Shown here: piece after piece, positions 48,861 through 61,305 of the stretch
Layout of the letters: each line of letters begins with the position of its first letter
How positions within the stretch are numbered: position 1 is the first letter of the stretch
Assembly (NCBI GenBank): GCA_023101725.1
Contig: JALJCO010003961.1
Coordinates: 1-64,000 of the forward strand
DNA from: Atherinomorus stipes
Taxonomy: Eukaryota > Chordata > Actinopteri > Atheriniformes > Atherinidae
Direction of reading: 5' to 3'
Length of the DNA: 64,000 nt
Position numbers and translations under genes: made by a program
Notes under the pieces: model-generated
Told to the model about the DNA's origin: nothing
Seen by the model: the letters and a program-made list of their open reading frames with translations, nothing else
Database searches by the model: none

Positions 48861-51800
48861 TTGCTTATACTCTCCTCCCAGTCAACATGCATGAAACAAC
48901 GTGCACAATTCATACTTGTGCACAAGGAAAAGAAAAAAAAAATCCCTTTTTACAGATTGTTTTGGTGCAATAATGATACCCGGAGACCAAGTTTTCTTCT
49001 TTTAGATTGGGCTACACCTTATGTGGCTGTAACCTTATTTAGAGAAACCAGGTCGCGGTTGGACTTTGCTAAAGGCTGTTGGTTAGCAACGTGGGCACTT
49101 CTGACAGTGAGCTATGTTTATCAGACATGACAGCATTTGGAAAATAAATAAACTTACAGGTAATGACAAGGTTGCGGTCTCCCTCGGTGTTGCTCCAGAA
49201 GTTTTCTTTTAAATCCATTTGTTCAAAAACCCAGACCTGAATTAATCCATGATGAATGCTGTTAGGCATGCTAGCTCCACTCACATCGTGTATCAGCTCA
49301 GCAGCGAGTGGGGGGAACCCGAGCAGAGTAGAAGAAGAGGGGAGGCTGTTTGCTTGATATTGTGCTCTAATTGGAGCAAATGAATTACATAGAATGATAA
49401 AGAATGACGAGCTGCTGTCTGATTCAACCACTTTTGAACAAAGAAACAAAGCTGACAGACCATAAACAGGAACTTTGATTCTCACTCTGGACATTCACAT
49501 GGCCTCATCAGTGCACAACAGATCATATTTTACCCCCAAAACCCCAGAAAGTGAAATTTAAAGTCATGGCAAACTTTAATCTGTCTAATTACAGCCCAAT
49601 CTATCCAGTTTTCTGTAATCCAATTCAATCAAATTGATGACATAATCCTCATCAATCCAAATAGTAATTGTATCTATGCATTCAGAAAGAGTCAAAGGAA
49701 CCAACAGATTGCATCAGATCCTCTCGTTGATTAAAAAGCATAACTGAACTTTGGCAGATTTTCTCAGTAAGGCGCCTCTGCCGGCCTCCATCTTCGTGAC
49801 ACGGTCAAAAAAGTACACAAGAACACACCAAAACATGGCACTAATCTGTACTGTGGCCCCAAGGAACAAAAAAACCAGAATTGTCTCTCCAACCCTGAAC
49901 AGTGCTGGCATGTCCTCCACCAGCTGATCAGCTGCTTCTCCATAGCTTCATCTCACATGATAAAAGATGATTGATGCCAAATGATGTGAGAGTGTGCTTT
50001 CCCTATTTTCTGGTTTGTTTACCATCTTCACTTCAGGTCTTCTCGTTCGCTGATTCGCTAGCAAGAGCTAACCTCCTCCAGTCTACCTGGTCTACCTGGA
50101 CCTCCAGTCTACCTAGTCAGCCCATCACAGACTGAACAACTGGCTGAGTTCAGTTCCACATGTTCAATCGGCTGAAAAGAACGCCAACAGCATTGACGAC
50201 GGCTCCAGACGGTTGATGACACAGAACACACTCACGTTCCTGACTTCAAAAGACTTCACAGCGACACCCGACAGCCGAATCTCAGCCCGGTGTGTCACCA
50301 CCTTTACGTTGGTGAAATCAGATGTAAAGTCACGGAGCGTCATGGACAGTGCTTAATTTGCAAAGTCCCCCTTTGTGTCCCGGGGTGTTCCCGAGACACA
50401 AAGGGGGATGGTTCCGGTGATGGAACACACATGTACATGCACACACACGCATACCTGTACACACATAAAGAAATAAAACATGGCAAGGGCCTAACCTTTT
50501 TAAACCCACCTGGGTGTGGGTGCTGTTATGTGTATTTCCACTCAACACAACATAAAAAATAAATAACCACTGTTAAATATTTACCACTATGGACATGTTA
50601 TACATGTTTAGAAAGCTTAGATTCTACACAACTCCACCACTAAATTCAGTTTATGGACACAACGAGCATAAAAGCATAATTGTTAAAGATATAGCAGCAT
50701 GGTAAACTGTAAATAAGATAAAGCAACTGCAACTATCTACCTTTGAAGTGGTTAATGAGGCCATATTATAAGTCTGATATTTCATTGTGCTTCAAACAGA
50801 ATTTTCCTTCTGTTTATGAGGGTCTGCCGATTAAGTAATCAAACATATTTTTCATAAAAGAGATATTCTATATTGTGAAAGCAGCCACATAATGTCAATT
50901 TTCCACCGTCTTGAAAAATCTGCTCATCCAAGTTTATGCTACATGATTTATTTTGGAAGCATAGCCACTCTGTTGTTTTCCTCACTTTCCAACCTACAAA
51001 ACAGAAGTGTCCCCAACATTTTCTGTTTAGATTTGACTCCGGGACAGCTCTTATAAATAAAACAAACACTTTCAGTTTGGATTGCATCATTTGATACCTT
51101 TTAAAGTCCTCCTTCTATTGATCAGGCCCGTGACACTGCTGGGTAACAACAGCTCCAGAAATTTGCATAGTGAATATCAGTAACATTAAAACATATTTTT
51201 ATGGTCAAAAAGTTACTTTAATGGAAAGGCAGGAGAATGATATGAGGAATGCTAATGTGAGTCTTACTTCCCTGTTGTTGCACGTAGGGGCAACTAATTC
51301 AGAGGACACCACCGGTAAAAATAAAGGCATTTACCTTGAAATGAAAGAGTAAATGCTCTGTAAAGTCATCAAGTTCATTGCCAAAACTGCTTTAGCAAAC
51401 ATTTACTGATTAAGTTACCATGACTCATCTGAAACCAATGCACTGAACAGAAACATTGTAGTTTACTTGTGTAGATAGAAAATGTTATTTATGTCCCCTA
51501 AGTGGATTTTTTTTATTTTCAAAGAAAAAAAAAAGAAAAGTAACTCACAAGCAAACTTCTCTTGTCTTCAGATTTTATTTGCCCATCTGCAGCTTTTACA
51601 TTCCAGCATAAGACCACATTGCCCATTCATAACATCTATATGCTGCATTGTTTTTTCTGCTTTGCATTAACTGATGGCTTTTCTTGTTTCACTGAAAAGT
51701 TGCTGTCGACCAGAGCGCTGTTCATAAATAAAACTGTCCAGTCAGCAGCTGTTTAATCTATGAGTGTGACACACAACACCTGGGCGAACTCATAAAGACA

Positions 51801-54396
51801 CACACAGCCACACACACATGAAGTCTTGGTGAAGCCATTTGGAAATTAGCTGATGGCAGCAGTTTAGCTGCTCCTGGGCCTCACCTGAAACTGAAGGCAT
51901 CGACTTGCAGAGGAGCCAACCAAATATCAATAAGGGTGATTTAGCTGTGCGCTGCTCAAGGATAAAGAGCTTATGTTTGAAACCTCTGGAAATACACTCG
52001 AGCTTGGCGTGTAAAATGCTGTCGCTTCAAGCAAATCCCTCATTAAATCCCCCCGAACACGTATAGTTGGCAGTATGAGGGGAAGCCTGGTGATGGCTTT
52101 GGGACACAAGAAGAAGGGGAGGAAGATAAAGAGAGACAGGGAGAGAGGGGGAGGAATAGTGTATGTCTAAAACCTACGGTGCTGTGCTTTGCATTCTGCA
52201 GATGATGCCGTTTGATGTCTGTTTATGCCCCTCCCCCCCCTTGGGCATTTATGATCCTGTATGTAACAAAGATTACAGAATCAGATGATGCAACATCTGA
52301 AGATGTCCGTGGCACTGAAGGTACCTACGTCTTCCTCAGGAGTTTCTGGAAATGACTCATCTCTGTTTATCCTAATTGTTATTGTTGGTTAGCCTCAAAA
52401 GAAACGGTTAATGCTGCATGACAATTCTGGTGAGTGGGAAGGAAGGAAACAGAAGAAACCCAGCTTGGGAGTTCGCACCCCATGTCCACAGCCAACAACG
52501 TCGGAAACACGTGCTATATGAAATATAACCTCTGTTGTGGTGGATGGAGATTTATGGCGTCTGTGAAGAGAACAGGACAACATTGCCTCATACGGGTCAT
52601 TAATTTTTATTACCTTTCCTGGAAATCTCTTCATTTGGCATTTTATTGCCATTTTGAACATTAATGGTTGTTTTTCAGGGATGCACACACACACATACAC
52701 ACTTGTCAGCTCTGTGGCCACAGAGAGAGCAAATAAATGAAAGGCTACAGCAGCACAAAGTTACACTAATTCACTGCTGCAGGCATAAACGCAGATCTCT
52801 TCTGAATCGTCTTTGCATGGCATACCTTTTTCATTTATCTGTGCACCGACCGGTGCTCAGAATGCATGTTATGCCGGGACAGTTTACACAGAAGCAAAGC
52901 AGAGGAAGGAAAGCACAGCACAAATGTGACCTCGAGCTGTTTGACGTGGAGTAATCAGCCTACACAGCTCATTAATACAGGCTGACTCATGTCATTTTAA
53001 ACCTAAGTCTAGAAATAGGGTCACACAGCCCTCTCGCTGGAAATCAAAAGACATGAAACCAAGGTAACGTGACACTGCATGGGAATTATTAGCACTTGTC
53101 TTGCAGAATGCAACATTTGGCTGTCTAAATGCAAATATGGCTGAATTCTACTGTTTCATGCATGATTTATGCACCAAACAGGTTCTTTCATTTTCAAGAG
53201 ATTTCCATAAAATTCTTGTATTTTGCCCCTGCAGACCTCTCAGGGCTGTCTGAAAGTCATCTCACAGACTTAGCTTATAAAAATCTGAAATATTTCTCAA
53301 CCAAAAAAGGGAACTCAGTCCTTGTCTTGCCTGATCACAAGGACGTTAACATTTTTGCAACACCTCTTCAGTTAAGCTGCGTGTTAACCTTCAGCCAGCA
53401 TCTGCGATGACACTAAATGTGACCTTTTAAAAGAATGATATCCCATATTAGAGAGGTAATTGGCTCTTTGAAGTCATGGCAGCTTAAAGTTTTGGAAGTA
53501 GGGCAACTCTTTCATGTGTGATTAGATGTCCTTAAGCCCATCTTCAAGGGGATGGAAAAAGAAAAGCAGACTGATAAGTAAAGGCGGATCAACCTTGAAG
53601 CATCACAGGCACTTGGGCTGTGGTCATCCAGGACCCTCCTCCACAAGTTTCTTAATCTATAAATCTAAATACGTAGTGAAGTTTCATTAGTTGAAGATAG
53701 CACTTTTTATCTGCAGGAGGATGGATGGGCTGCAGAGTCAGAGAGGACTGGGAGGTGTGGCAAAATGGAGTGAAAGAAAACAAATGGTGGTATGCCATTT
53801 CATGGCATTTGTTAGTGCTGTCAAATAGAGTCAAACTGCACCCAACAGTCAAAACAGTGTGACTGAGATGCATGAAGCCAGGCTTACTGGCTTACCTCAG
53901 CACTGCACCAGAGAGGAACTGCCACTAGATATTACCATGTGGACCACTGAGCTCCCAGTCACAGCAGACAGGGACAGTTTTACAGCTGTGCTCGCTCCCA
54001 CTCTCTGCCTGGGGACACACACGTTCCCCTGACTTCCTGAAATGCGTGTGAATGCAATTCTGCTGTTGGAAACTCACATTAAATATGAATAGCCTTAATA
54101 ATAAATGGACACTCAGAGCTACCCTGTGTACAAAAAAATGATCCAGTGTTTGTCAGACAGTCCCGACATTTCACCTGCCTCTCTCGTGGTTTTAAAATAA
54201 TTTTGGGACAGCTTAATGCCTCACAATATTTTTCTAAGCCAAATAAACACCATTTTTAGTTCTCATTTTGTCATGAAATGTGAAACAAGAAAACAAAAAT
54301 GATGCAAAATTGCTTTTTGAGTAAGTTATAATGTAAATGGTTTGAGTGGATGACGTTAATCCCTCTTTAAACATATTTTATATGCAAAGCAGCAGC
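48861..54396. other. Non-coding stretch downstream of tmem74
   Basis: No exons recognised. A near-perfect hairpin lies at 50366-50408. No minus-strand AATAAA lies within about 700 bases past the tmem74 stop, so the 3' untranslated region is long or uses a variant signal. Confidence 0.4.
50366..50408. repeat. Perfect 14-bp inverted repeat, 15-nt loop
   Basis: The arms TCCCCCTTTGTGTC (50366-50379) and GACACAAAGGGGGA (50395-50408) are exact reverse complements. The repeat stands alone: no gene end or transposon boundary is visible at this site. Confidence 0.9.
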
Positions 54397-55242
54397 TTAA
54401 GTCAAAGTTTCTTCCATTTCTTCCTCCAGGGACAAGTGCGCAGAAGAATGGCTGGGACTGGATCTAGTTTTTAGGCTGATGGAGCCGTACAGTTTAGCTG
54501 AGCGCTTGGAGTAAGCAATGACCTTCCTCCTGTACATCTCCCCTTTCCACATGGAGATCATCAGCAGGGTGGAGAGCACCACGCCGCCCAGTGTGAGCAG
54601 GCAAAGTCCCGCTATCACGCAGCGATCCAGGTGAGCGCCTATCCGGGCGCTCTCCATCTCCAGCTTCTCCATCTCTCTCGCTGACACACTGTCACGGTCC
54701 ACCACCACATCCCGAGGCACGGCGTAGGAGATGATCACCAAGGAGATCCCTGTCACGAGGAACGTGACTGCACTGATAAAGCCGTAGTCTATAGAATTCC
54801 CGGGGCCCTCTCCAAAAGAGAGATCCTCGTCGGACATGAAAGAAAGTTCCGGTAAGGTCTCGGAGCAGGGCTCGCCGTTGCGTACAGGCCTTTGAGTACT
54901 TTTGCAACTAGTCTCTGGACTGGCCAATCGCAGGTTCACATTCTCATCGACAAAGGTGAAAGACGTCTCTAATTCCTCATCGCAACAAACTCGGACTTTT
55001 TCCTCGCTGAGGGGGCAGAGTTTAACCTCCGCGCCCGCCTTGCGCGACGCTGTCCTTGGTGCTGAAAGGCAGCGGGTGTGACTGCTGCGGACTGGGTTAC
55101 AGCCGCCCTCCCCCGGGAGGGCTCCTCCTGTTGATCCAGCTGACTTGCGGACATGCAGCGCGATGGAATCCCGGTCAAGGACATCAGGAGAATCCGGTTG
55201 CTTGGCTTCCTCATCAGCGGGAAGCAGCTCTGGAGAAGCCAT
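54397..55242 (-). CDS. tmem74: Transmembrane protein 74 (TMEM74 family)
   Basis: The 281-residue protein is close to the length of mammalian TMEM74 (about 305). The N-terminal half (1-150) is polar, with a conserved CCDEELETSFTFVDENVNL block at 86-104. Helix 1 covers about 153-174 (YGFISAVTFLVTGISLVIIS). A loop with PRDVVVDRDSVSAREMEKLE and SARIGAHLDRC leads to helix 2 at about 207-231 (CVIAGLCLLTLGGVVLSTLL). A basic MWKGEMYRR stretch and an acidic C-tail follow. TMEM74 is reported to sit in lysosome/autophagosome membranes and promote autophagy; that role is from the family, not seen here. The start is the first ATG after an in-frame TGA 18 codons upstream, although its context (C at -3, G at +4) is only fair. 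The coding part is in one exon, as in other vertebrates. TMEM74B is the alternative paralogue, but the LETSF and C-terminal SAKLYGS blocks favour TMEM74. Confidence 0.94.
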   Translation of the reverse strand: MASPELLPADEEAKQPDSPDVLDRDSIALHVRKSAGSTGGALPGEGGCNPVRSSHTRCLSAPRTASRKAGAEVKLCPLSEEKVRVCCDEELETSFTFVDENVNLRLASPETSCKSTQRPVRNGEPCSETLPELSFMSDEDLSFGEGPGNSIDYGFISAVTFLVTGISLVIISYAVPRDVVVDRDSVSAREMEKLEMESARIGAHLDRCVIAGLCLLTLGGVVLSTLLMISMWKGEMYRRKVIAYSKRSAKLYGSISLKTRSSPSHSSAHLSLEEEMEETLT

Positions 55243-55264
55243 GCGTGTCTCACCACCCGCTGCT

Positions 55265-55351
55265 TCACTCTGTGCCTTCCTCCCACTTTGGTGTCATGCC
55301 ACAGCATCCCTGATGGGGGGACACACACCAGCTCCGAGTTAAATGATGCAT
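55265..55351 (-). promoter_or_regulatory. Upstream open reading frame in the inferred tmem74 leader
   Basis: An ATG at 55351-55349 opens a 28-codon frame that stops with TGA at 55267-55265, 22 bases before the tmem74 ATG. A second upstream ATG (55307-55305, G at -3) opens a frame that runs past the tmem74 start in another frame and ends at 54969. If the leader includes this stretch, both could lower or regulate translation of tmem74. That the leader includes it is inference. Confidence 0.4.
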
Positions 55352-55370
55352 TTTAATTAGATCACCCTCA

Positions 55371-55942
55371 CTGCAGAGTGTCAAACCATTTTTTTAGTTG
55401 AGCAAACAAACTTATACTTACACGTTTGAAAAGTTGTGCAAAATCCACACAAATATTTTAGCGCGCCTGCTAAATTTAAGAGCACTTTAAAGAGGATGAG
55501 ATAGTTTAAGAAAAAATCCTTTGATGCTTCTGTAAAGGCGCTTATAGGTCGGCGATTAGCCAAATGCCTTCGATCCAATTAAGGAAACATCGCACGTTCA
55601 AAGCGAGGTTAAGGTTTACAATTTGTTCTCAGATGCATCGCGAACAGACACGTTTGCAAAACTGGGCTAAAACTAATCAATACATATCAAATATATTCTG
55701 AAATAACCGCATCCACTACTTCATTCATCAGCAACATTAAACACAAGCAGAAACATATCGGAACGGTCCCTCACACTTTATTCGAATGCAACCTGGAAGC
55801 CGAGTTCAAGCTCCTCTGCATAAGGGTGGACCAGCCATCCACAATCCGGATTTTATTTCTTTATTTCTGTCTCTAATCCCCTACCAAAGGGGGAAAAACC
55901 TTCCCACACCGCACAAATATAAAAAAAGAGAAACAAACTCAC
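55371..55942 (-). other. Possible intron in the tmem74 5' untranslated region
   Basis: A strong donor, GCG followed by GTGAGTTTG, starts at 55942 on the minus strand. A fair acceptor, GACACTCTGCAG, ends at 55371. Splicing them would join an untranslated exon in the GC-richer block above 55943 to the coding exon, as in mammalian TMEM74, which has an untranslated first exon. A competing donor, GTAAGTATAAG, lies near 55425. None of this is proven by the sequence alone. Confidence 0.35.
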
Positions 55943-56240
55943 CGCGCTACGTCAGCATCCCGCTGGAGTCGGTCCTCTCCTGCAACATTAAAGCCAATGA
56001 GACCACGGAACGGGTGCAGATATGAAAGTGACAAAAAAAAAAACCTTATCAGAGAATAATGCTTTGAATGTATTCAGCCCCCGCACGATGCTGTGGCGGC
56101 AGGCTGCTCTGAGGGGAGCTTTCCCTTAGTCCCTCCCACACACTGATCCCGAAGCGCTGAAAGGAGCGCCGCTATCTGGGAGCCGATTGAGATCACAGCC
56201 AGTCAGTCAACACGAGCAGGATTTGAAGGGCTGAGCCGAG
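55943..56240 (-). promoter_or_regulatory. Candidate tmem74 promoter / first-exon block
   Basis: This block is GC-richer than its AT-rich surroundings, with CpG-containing words (for example GCGCTGAAAGGAGCGCCGC on the plus strand near 56155), and lies 0.7-1.0 kb upstream of the start codon. No TATA box is obvious at a fixed distance. It is the best promoter candidate by position and composition only. Confidence 0.35.
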
Positions 56241-58650
56241 GGGGAACCCTGGAAACTGGCATTTATTTATTTATTCATACATTACAGGAACTGCTTCTTC
56301 TGCAGGAAATATTTGCGCAGAATTTGCTGCTGCTTCATGTCACAACTACACAGCCGCACAGCTTTGAGCGGGTTAGTGGGTCATACTACTGCAGATAAAA
56401 TACTGTAAGTCTTTACAGAAGAATCCACAAGAGCTTAGTCCTAAGTATCAGAGCAGTGGAATATGCAGGAATATGAATAAATGATCATACTGCAAAGTTA
56501 AGCAAAATCAGTTCAGTGTTAAACCTTAAGTTACCTTAAAAGTTTCCCCATCAGTGCTATGGAAAACATTAGATAATGCTGTTTTGTTGCAGAATGTGGA
56601 ATGAAAAAAGCTATCCAGCTGTGTAATGCAGATGAAATTGTTAAACTGTGTGTATCATGCACCATCTGTTCTCTTCTGAAGATTACTGGCCACAGTCACA
56701 GCCATCCTAAATCCATGTTTAATCTAGAGATCTAATGGGCCATCTGATCTCTGACTCCCCTCCCAATATCATTCTTTTGGAAGTTTATGACATTTAAATA
56801 TTCTAATTTCTTGGTAGCTTCTTCAAATATCAATAACAAGCTGTTAACTCTGTAAATGACTCACATTTTTCCTGGAGAGTGACACTTTGTAAACTAGATG
56901 CTGAGTACTGGCCACCGTCAACCATTAGTGCTTAATCCCACTTCAGACAGAATACTCATTTGCTGACTGTTCCACCTTATTTGGCGCAAGCAGACAGCAG
57001 CTATAAATATAGTTGCCACTTTTCCTGGAGTCCTAGTGGCTGGGTGAATGGCTTTGGCTCGCGTCCCAACATGACTCCATTTAACAGATGAGTAAAGACA
57101 GAGGGAGGGTGGTGCGAGAGGGAAAGAGAGGAGGACTTTTTTTTTCTGCTCCCAAAATTAGTTTGCAGGGAGCTGAGGGGGGGCACTGATACTCGTGCAT
57201 CAGACGGATGAATCATGATGATTTATGGTGTGTTTGGTTAGTTAACTTCAGTCAGTCCCATGCAGAGAGGCAGAGAGAGGAAATTGAAATCTGAACTCGC
57301 TGCACTCGTCTGAGAGGTAACAACGGCCGACCATCAGATGCTATCTATCTGCAACAGTGCACCACTTTTCCTGCTGGCAAGGACACCAGGTCTGGGAGGA
57401 GGGGCAGCTGGGGAGTCTGCCTCTAAAAGCTATATATCCTCATAAGAGTGTCTCAGGTCACGGGCATGCACCCAGAATAAAAACTAAAACATGGATGCAG
57501 CGCTGCTTTGTCTGTAGCCAGTAGATAGGGAGGAGATGGAAAGGGATCCATCTTTCAGGAGGGAGAAGAGGAGCAAGACAGTGTGTGTGAGAGTGAATTA
57601 TGAACTGTATTAATGAATGAGGGTGCGGCTGAGTTCACCTCATCTGCAGCTAGAGCCAGTCAGTGCCCCGCTTGTAGATTGTGTTACTAAATGTACACAA
57701 TAAGCACTTCATGAAATATGAAACAAGGAAAAAGCTCTTGCACCAGGTCTTTGTGACCTTAATCTTGTGACGTGTGCATGATATAACAGGCTGAGGCTGT
57801 AGCATACACACAAGCTGCTAGCGATTAGCTGTCATAAGATGTTTGAATTGTTTATTATTAAGGAAAACAAGAACAATCCAGGTTTCATTCTCAGCACTGT
57901 AGCCAGGCTGACTGAGACTCATAGCCTCGACAAGTATTCCTTTAACTCTCAGCATGGACAACTGCATGAGATCTCTCGAACTTTTAACAGTTTCATTCAG
58001 AGAAATGATCTCATATTAATATTGCTGTAGTGACATTGAGTACAGCAGCTTTAGGATAAGATGTGGCTGTGTCTTGACTGACAACATCAGCTGCATCTAA
58101 ACCATCAATTTATCCTCTTGGCTCCATCTCAATTACACAGTTTAAAAGGGTTTTCCCTTAATTAACACTGTTATATTGGATTTGATTAGTCTGTCTGTAT
58201 TGACGGGCGATGCACTTCAGGCTTTTAAGGTTGCTGATGTTGAACTTCTGCTTTAAAAAACTACTCTTGATCCAAGTGTGTTTGCCAACCTCATAGATCT
58301 TTATTCAATTCCACTGAATTTCTTGGGGAAAATTGTTTTAAATCAGCCATGTGACCCTTGTACAGAACTGATCAGATTCAGAGTGTATCATACCACACAA
58401 GTGCACTGGTTTAAAGTAAAAAACATAATATCCTTATGGCCTCTAACAGACTTGTGACTGTACTTGTCCTGTTAGATTTCAGTGTTGCATTTGATTGATC
58501 ATGATATTCAGATTCTACGAAACACATTATAAGAGTTAAATCATCCATTTTGAGCTGGTAACGATTCTGAGTCATCCCTGAGTATCACTAAGTCCATGCC
58601 TTATATATTTATTATGGAATCTATTGGCTTCTTTACCTCAGCTATGTGTT
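56241..58650. other. Non-coding stretch upstream of tmem74
   Basis: No exon or repeat ends recognised. There is a purine-rich stretch at 57095-57185. Distal regulatory elements of tmem74 could lie here but none can be read from one sequence. Confidence 0.4.
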
Positions 58651-58725
58651 AGGGCTGGGCAATATGGACCAAATATCATATCACGATAAATTTATTTTAG
58701 ATGGCGATATACGATTTATACCGGT
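58651..58725 (+). mobile_element. hAT terminus fragment
   Basis: It starts AGGGCTGGGCAATATGGACC, followed by ATATCACGATAAATTTATTT and GGCGATATACGATTTATACC. GGGCTGGGC(G/A)ATAT ends are a well-known teleost hAT signature. No inverted partner was found downstream, so the copy is truncated or its other end has decayed. Confidence 0.6.
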
Positions 58726-59519
58726 ATTTTTACCCTAATTTGTCTGAATGTTTCATTTCATATCATACACCTGCATTGACACATGTTTAGCATAAAGGTA
58801 TCGCTCCACTGTAGTGATGGAACTGATAAAACACGGGTTTGAAATGTCTTGAATTAAATCAAAGTAATTCAAGATAGTTGGCTGTTTTTTTATGATTTCT
58901 TTGTAAAAGTCTTGGGGAGGATTGTCTTCCAGACAGTTTAAATAGGGTTAGGGGTTAGGCAAAATGTTCATCACATCACTTCATCACAGATATTACAAGT
59001 ATTTCACTAATATTTCTGTATCACAACTTTCCTGCTAATACATACAGTATCAGTAGAATTTGTGATACGTGCCCAATTAATTTTGTGTTTTTAACAGAGG
59101 GAGCTGGACTCAATTCAATAGCCAGGCAGCTGGGAAAAGGATATTTTAATGCAATATGATAAATCTACTTTCTTCTTGCATAAAAGTACTGATATTTTGC
59201 CAGCTTTAGCCTTCTGTTTCTAAAAAACAAAGATTATCCAAGTAAGTTAGGGCCACCTTAAATGAAGTGGATCATAACGTGTACAACAGCAGTTTAACAG
59301 TAAATAAACAAGCAAGAAAACAAATACTGAATGCATAAATGACATTATAAAATAAAGCTAATTTAGAAAATGAATGGTCAGTAAAGGACTTTAGCTTGAA
59401 AATGTAAAACTTCAATAACTGAAAGCAACTTTACAAACCATTTTACCTGCTGATGACACCAACCTCTTTTGTTGTAATAATTTGGAACAGCTTCTGAATA
59501 GGTTGGAAAAATGATTGTG

Positions 59520-59905
59520 TGATCAGTGTGGCGAGGTCCATAACGGAGGGCCAGGGCAGGATTTGATCCCCAGACTCCCAGGTGAAAATCATGCGCACTG
59601 ACCATTCAGCCAAAGGGACATCCCTGTGAGCAAGTAGCCAGGGCACATGATCTATCGGAGGCATAGTGACAGGACCATCAACTGCCACATCTCTCCCCCT
59701 CTTTCCACAAGCACGTCCTCGTGCTCTGCGCAGGGTGCCACCAATTATGAATCCGTGGACTGTAAATGCACATGAATCCTGCCGACAATGCCAGAATGTG
59801 GCAAGGTATGCAACCGAGGGCCCGGGCGGGATTTGATCCCCAGACTCCCGGGTGAAAATCATGCCAGGGGCGCGTGATCTATCGGAGGCACAGTGACAAC
59901 TGCCA
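59520..59905 (-). repeat. Two tandem copies of a tRNA-derived SINE unit
   Basis: Unit 1 (about 59541-59700): the minus strand reads TTTGGCTGAATGGTCAGTGC, then ATGATTTTCACCTGGGAGTC and GGGGATCAAATCC, with recognisable A and B boxes and a tRNA-Glu-like TTTTCACC loop. Unit 2 (about 59808-59905) repeats the B-box half and the GATCTATCGGAGGCA segment but lacks the A-box half and about 45 bp in between. The pair may come from two insertions or a local duplication with deletion. Confidence 0.65.
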
Positions 59906-59951
59906 CACTTGTATTCAGACATGCGTTCTGGTCTTTTACCTCAGAGATATA

Positions 59952-60624
59952 TGCTGCGTTCCATTTGATCTCGGAAGTCAGAAATTCCCAGTTCCAAGTC
60001 GGAAGTTTCAACTGGAACGGCCCCCTGAAGTCAGATTTCCCACTCGGAAAGTCGGACAATCCTCGCAGCTTCAAGTTCAGATTTAAAGATGGCCGCGCCC
60101 AGTGTTAGCAGTTTTAGAAGCTCCTGTAATGCTACACTACTTTACACTTCTTACTAATATTTTGTTGCATTAAATCACTCGTTAGTGGTGTCGTTAGGCG
60201 ATGTTACCCTTTGTAGTGTCTGCTATCAGTCCTCATTATGGAGGTACTGGTATAGCTGTCTTCTGTGAATCTAATTGTTGTGATTACTGGTCTTGTGGCT
60301 GTTTGTTTGTCTGTATCTATTTTTATGAATTTTTGGACTGTGAGTCTGTAATAAAAGTTGAATTGAATTGAAGTCATGTAGCATTGGTTCATATAGATGT
60401 AGGGCGAAGCTGCTGTAGTGTAATTCACATTTGTTACGTGGTATGCTGTATGTGAACGACAACACCAGCTGTGCTAACAACGGCTAACAACAATAGCCTT
60501 AGCAAACACGTTTTGCTAGGCTGCTAACTGGTTTTCCAACCAGTGAACTGGAACGCAAGTTGGTCGGGTGTGACGTCACCCCCCAGTTCCCACTTCCCTG
60601 TTACGAGGTAAATGGAATGCAGCA
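59952..60624. mobile_element. DNA element with palindromic ends, 673 bp
   Basis: The ends TGCTGCGTTCCATTTGATCTC and inverted TGCTGCATTCCATTTACCTC pair. Just inside, CAACTGGAAC and GTTCCAGTT-type words mirror each other. One terminus recurs at 2300-2405. A LINE-like tail lies inside. No transposase is present and no clean target duplication could be assigned. Harbinger or hAT are both possible. Confidence 0.65.
60290..60376 (+). mobile_element. LINE 3' tail inside the element at 59952-60624
   Basis: TTTGGACTGTGAGTCTGTAA is followed by TAAAAGTTGAATTGAATTGA, the same tail type as the LINE ending at 35588. The left limit is approximate. It may be an insertion or part of the element's captured sequence. 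Confidence 0.5.
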
Positions 60625-60802
60625 GTAGCGGACATGTACCAGCTAGCCTCCACGTCACAAGAGCAGAAATGTTGCGGCACGTCGTTTTGGCTGAACGCAC
60701 AAGAAAATGTCCCCGGACAGGGCTGAAAGGAGAGTGTGGCTGTGCTGATTTATCCGCAACATCTCCTGATGTCTGAAAGCGCCCATAAACATAAACATAA
60801 TC

Positions 60803-60844
60803 TATTCTATTCAATCCTATTCTATTCTATTCTATTCTATTCTA
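60803..60844 (+). repeat. (TATTC)n pentanucleotide microsatellite
   Basis: About eight TATTC units, one interrupted (TCAATCC). Confidence 0.9.
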
Positions 60845-61305
60845 ATTTGCACATAACCACTGAACTAGACTACAGAAAGCACCAAAGAGAGAGGATAAAC
60901 ACAGGAGAAAATGGAGAGAGCTACACAAGAGAGGGAAAACAGCCACAACCGTACTTCTTCTATTGTTGAATTTCATGTCTTTTAATGTCTTTTAATGTAT
61001 GCACTTTGGCCATACTGGCTGTTTTTTAAAGCACTCTATGAATAAAGCTGTCTTTGCTTGGCAAATAAACCCAGACAGAAAAAAAAAAACAGGCAACCAG
61101 CTCTGGAAAGAAAAAGTAAACACCAAGAAAACACAGCAGACAATTATCAGGAGCACATGTGGGAAGAAAAACTGTGAAAATCATGAACAACGAGCTCAAG
61201 TACAGGTATGTGTGTGCTTGTCTGTGTGGTGTGTATGTGACTGTGCATGTGTGTGAGTACAAAGCACAACAGGAGATTTGTGCAAATGCATGGATCAGAA
61301 ACAAA

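Noticed and set aside
49069..49494. 141-codon minus-strand frame
   Set aside because: No recognised domain. It lies just beyond a repeat pair and has ordinary intergenic composition; probably chance.
54692..55328. Overlapping frames on both strands of the tmem74 exon
   Set aside because: They are shadows of the tmem74 reading frame, which alone has membrane helices and family motifs.
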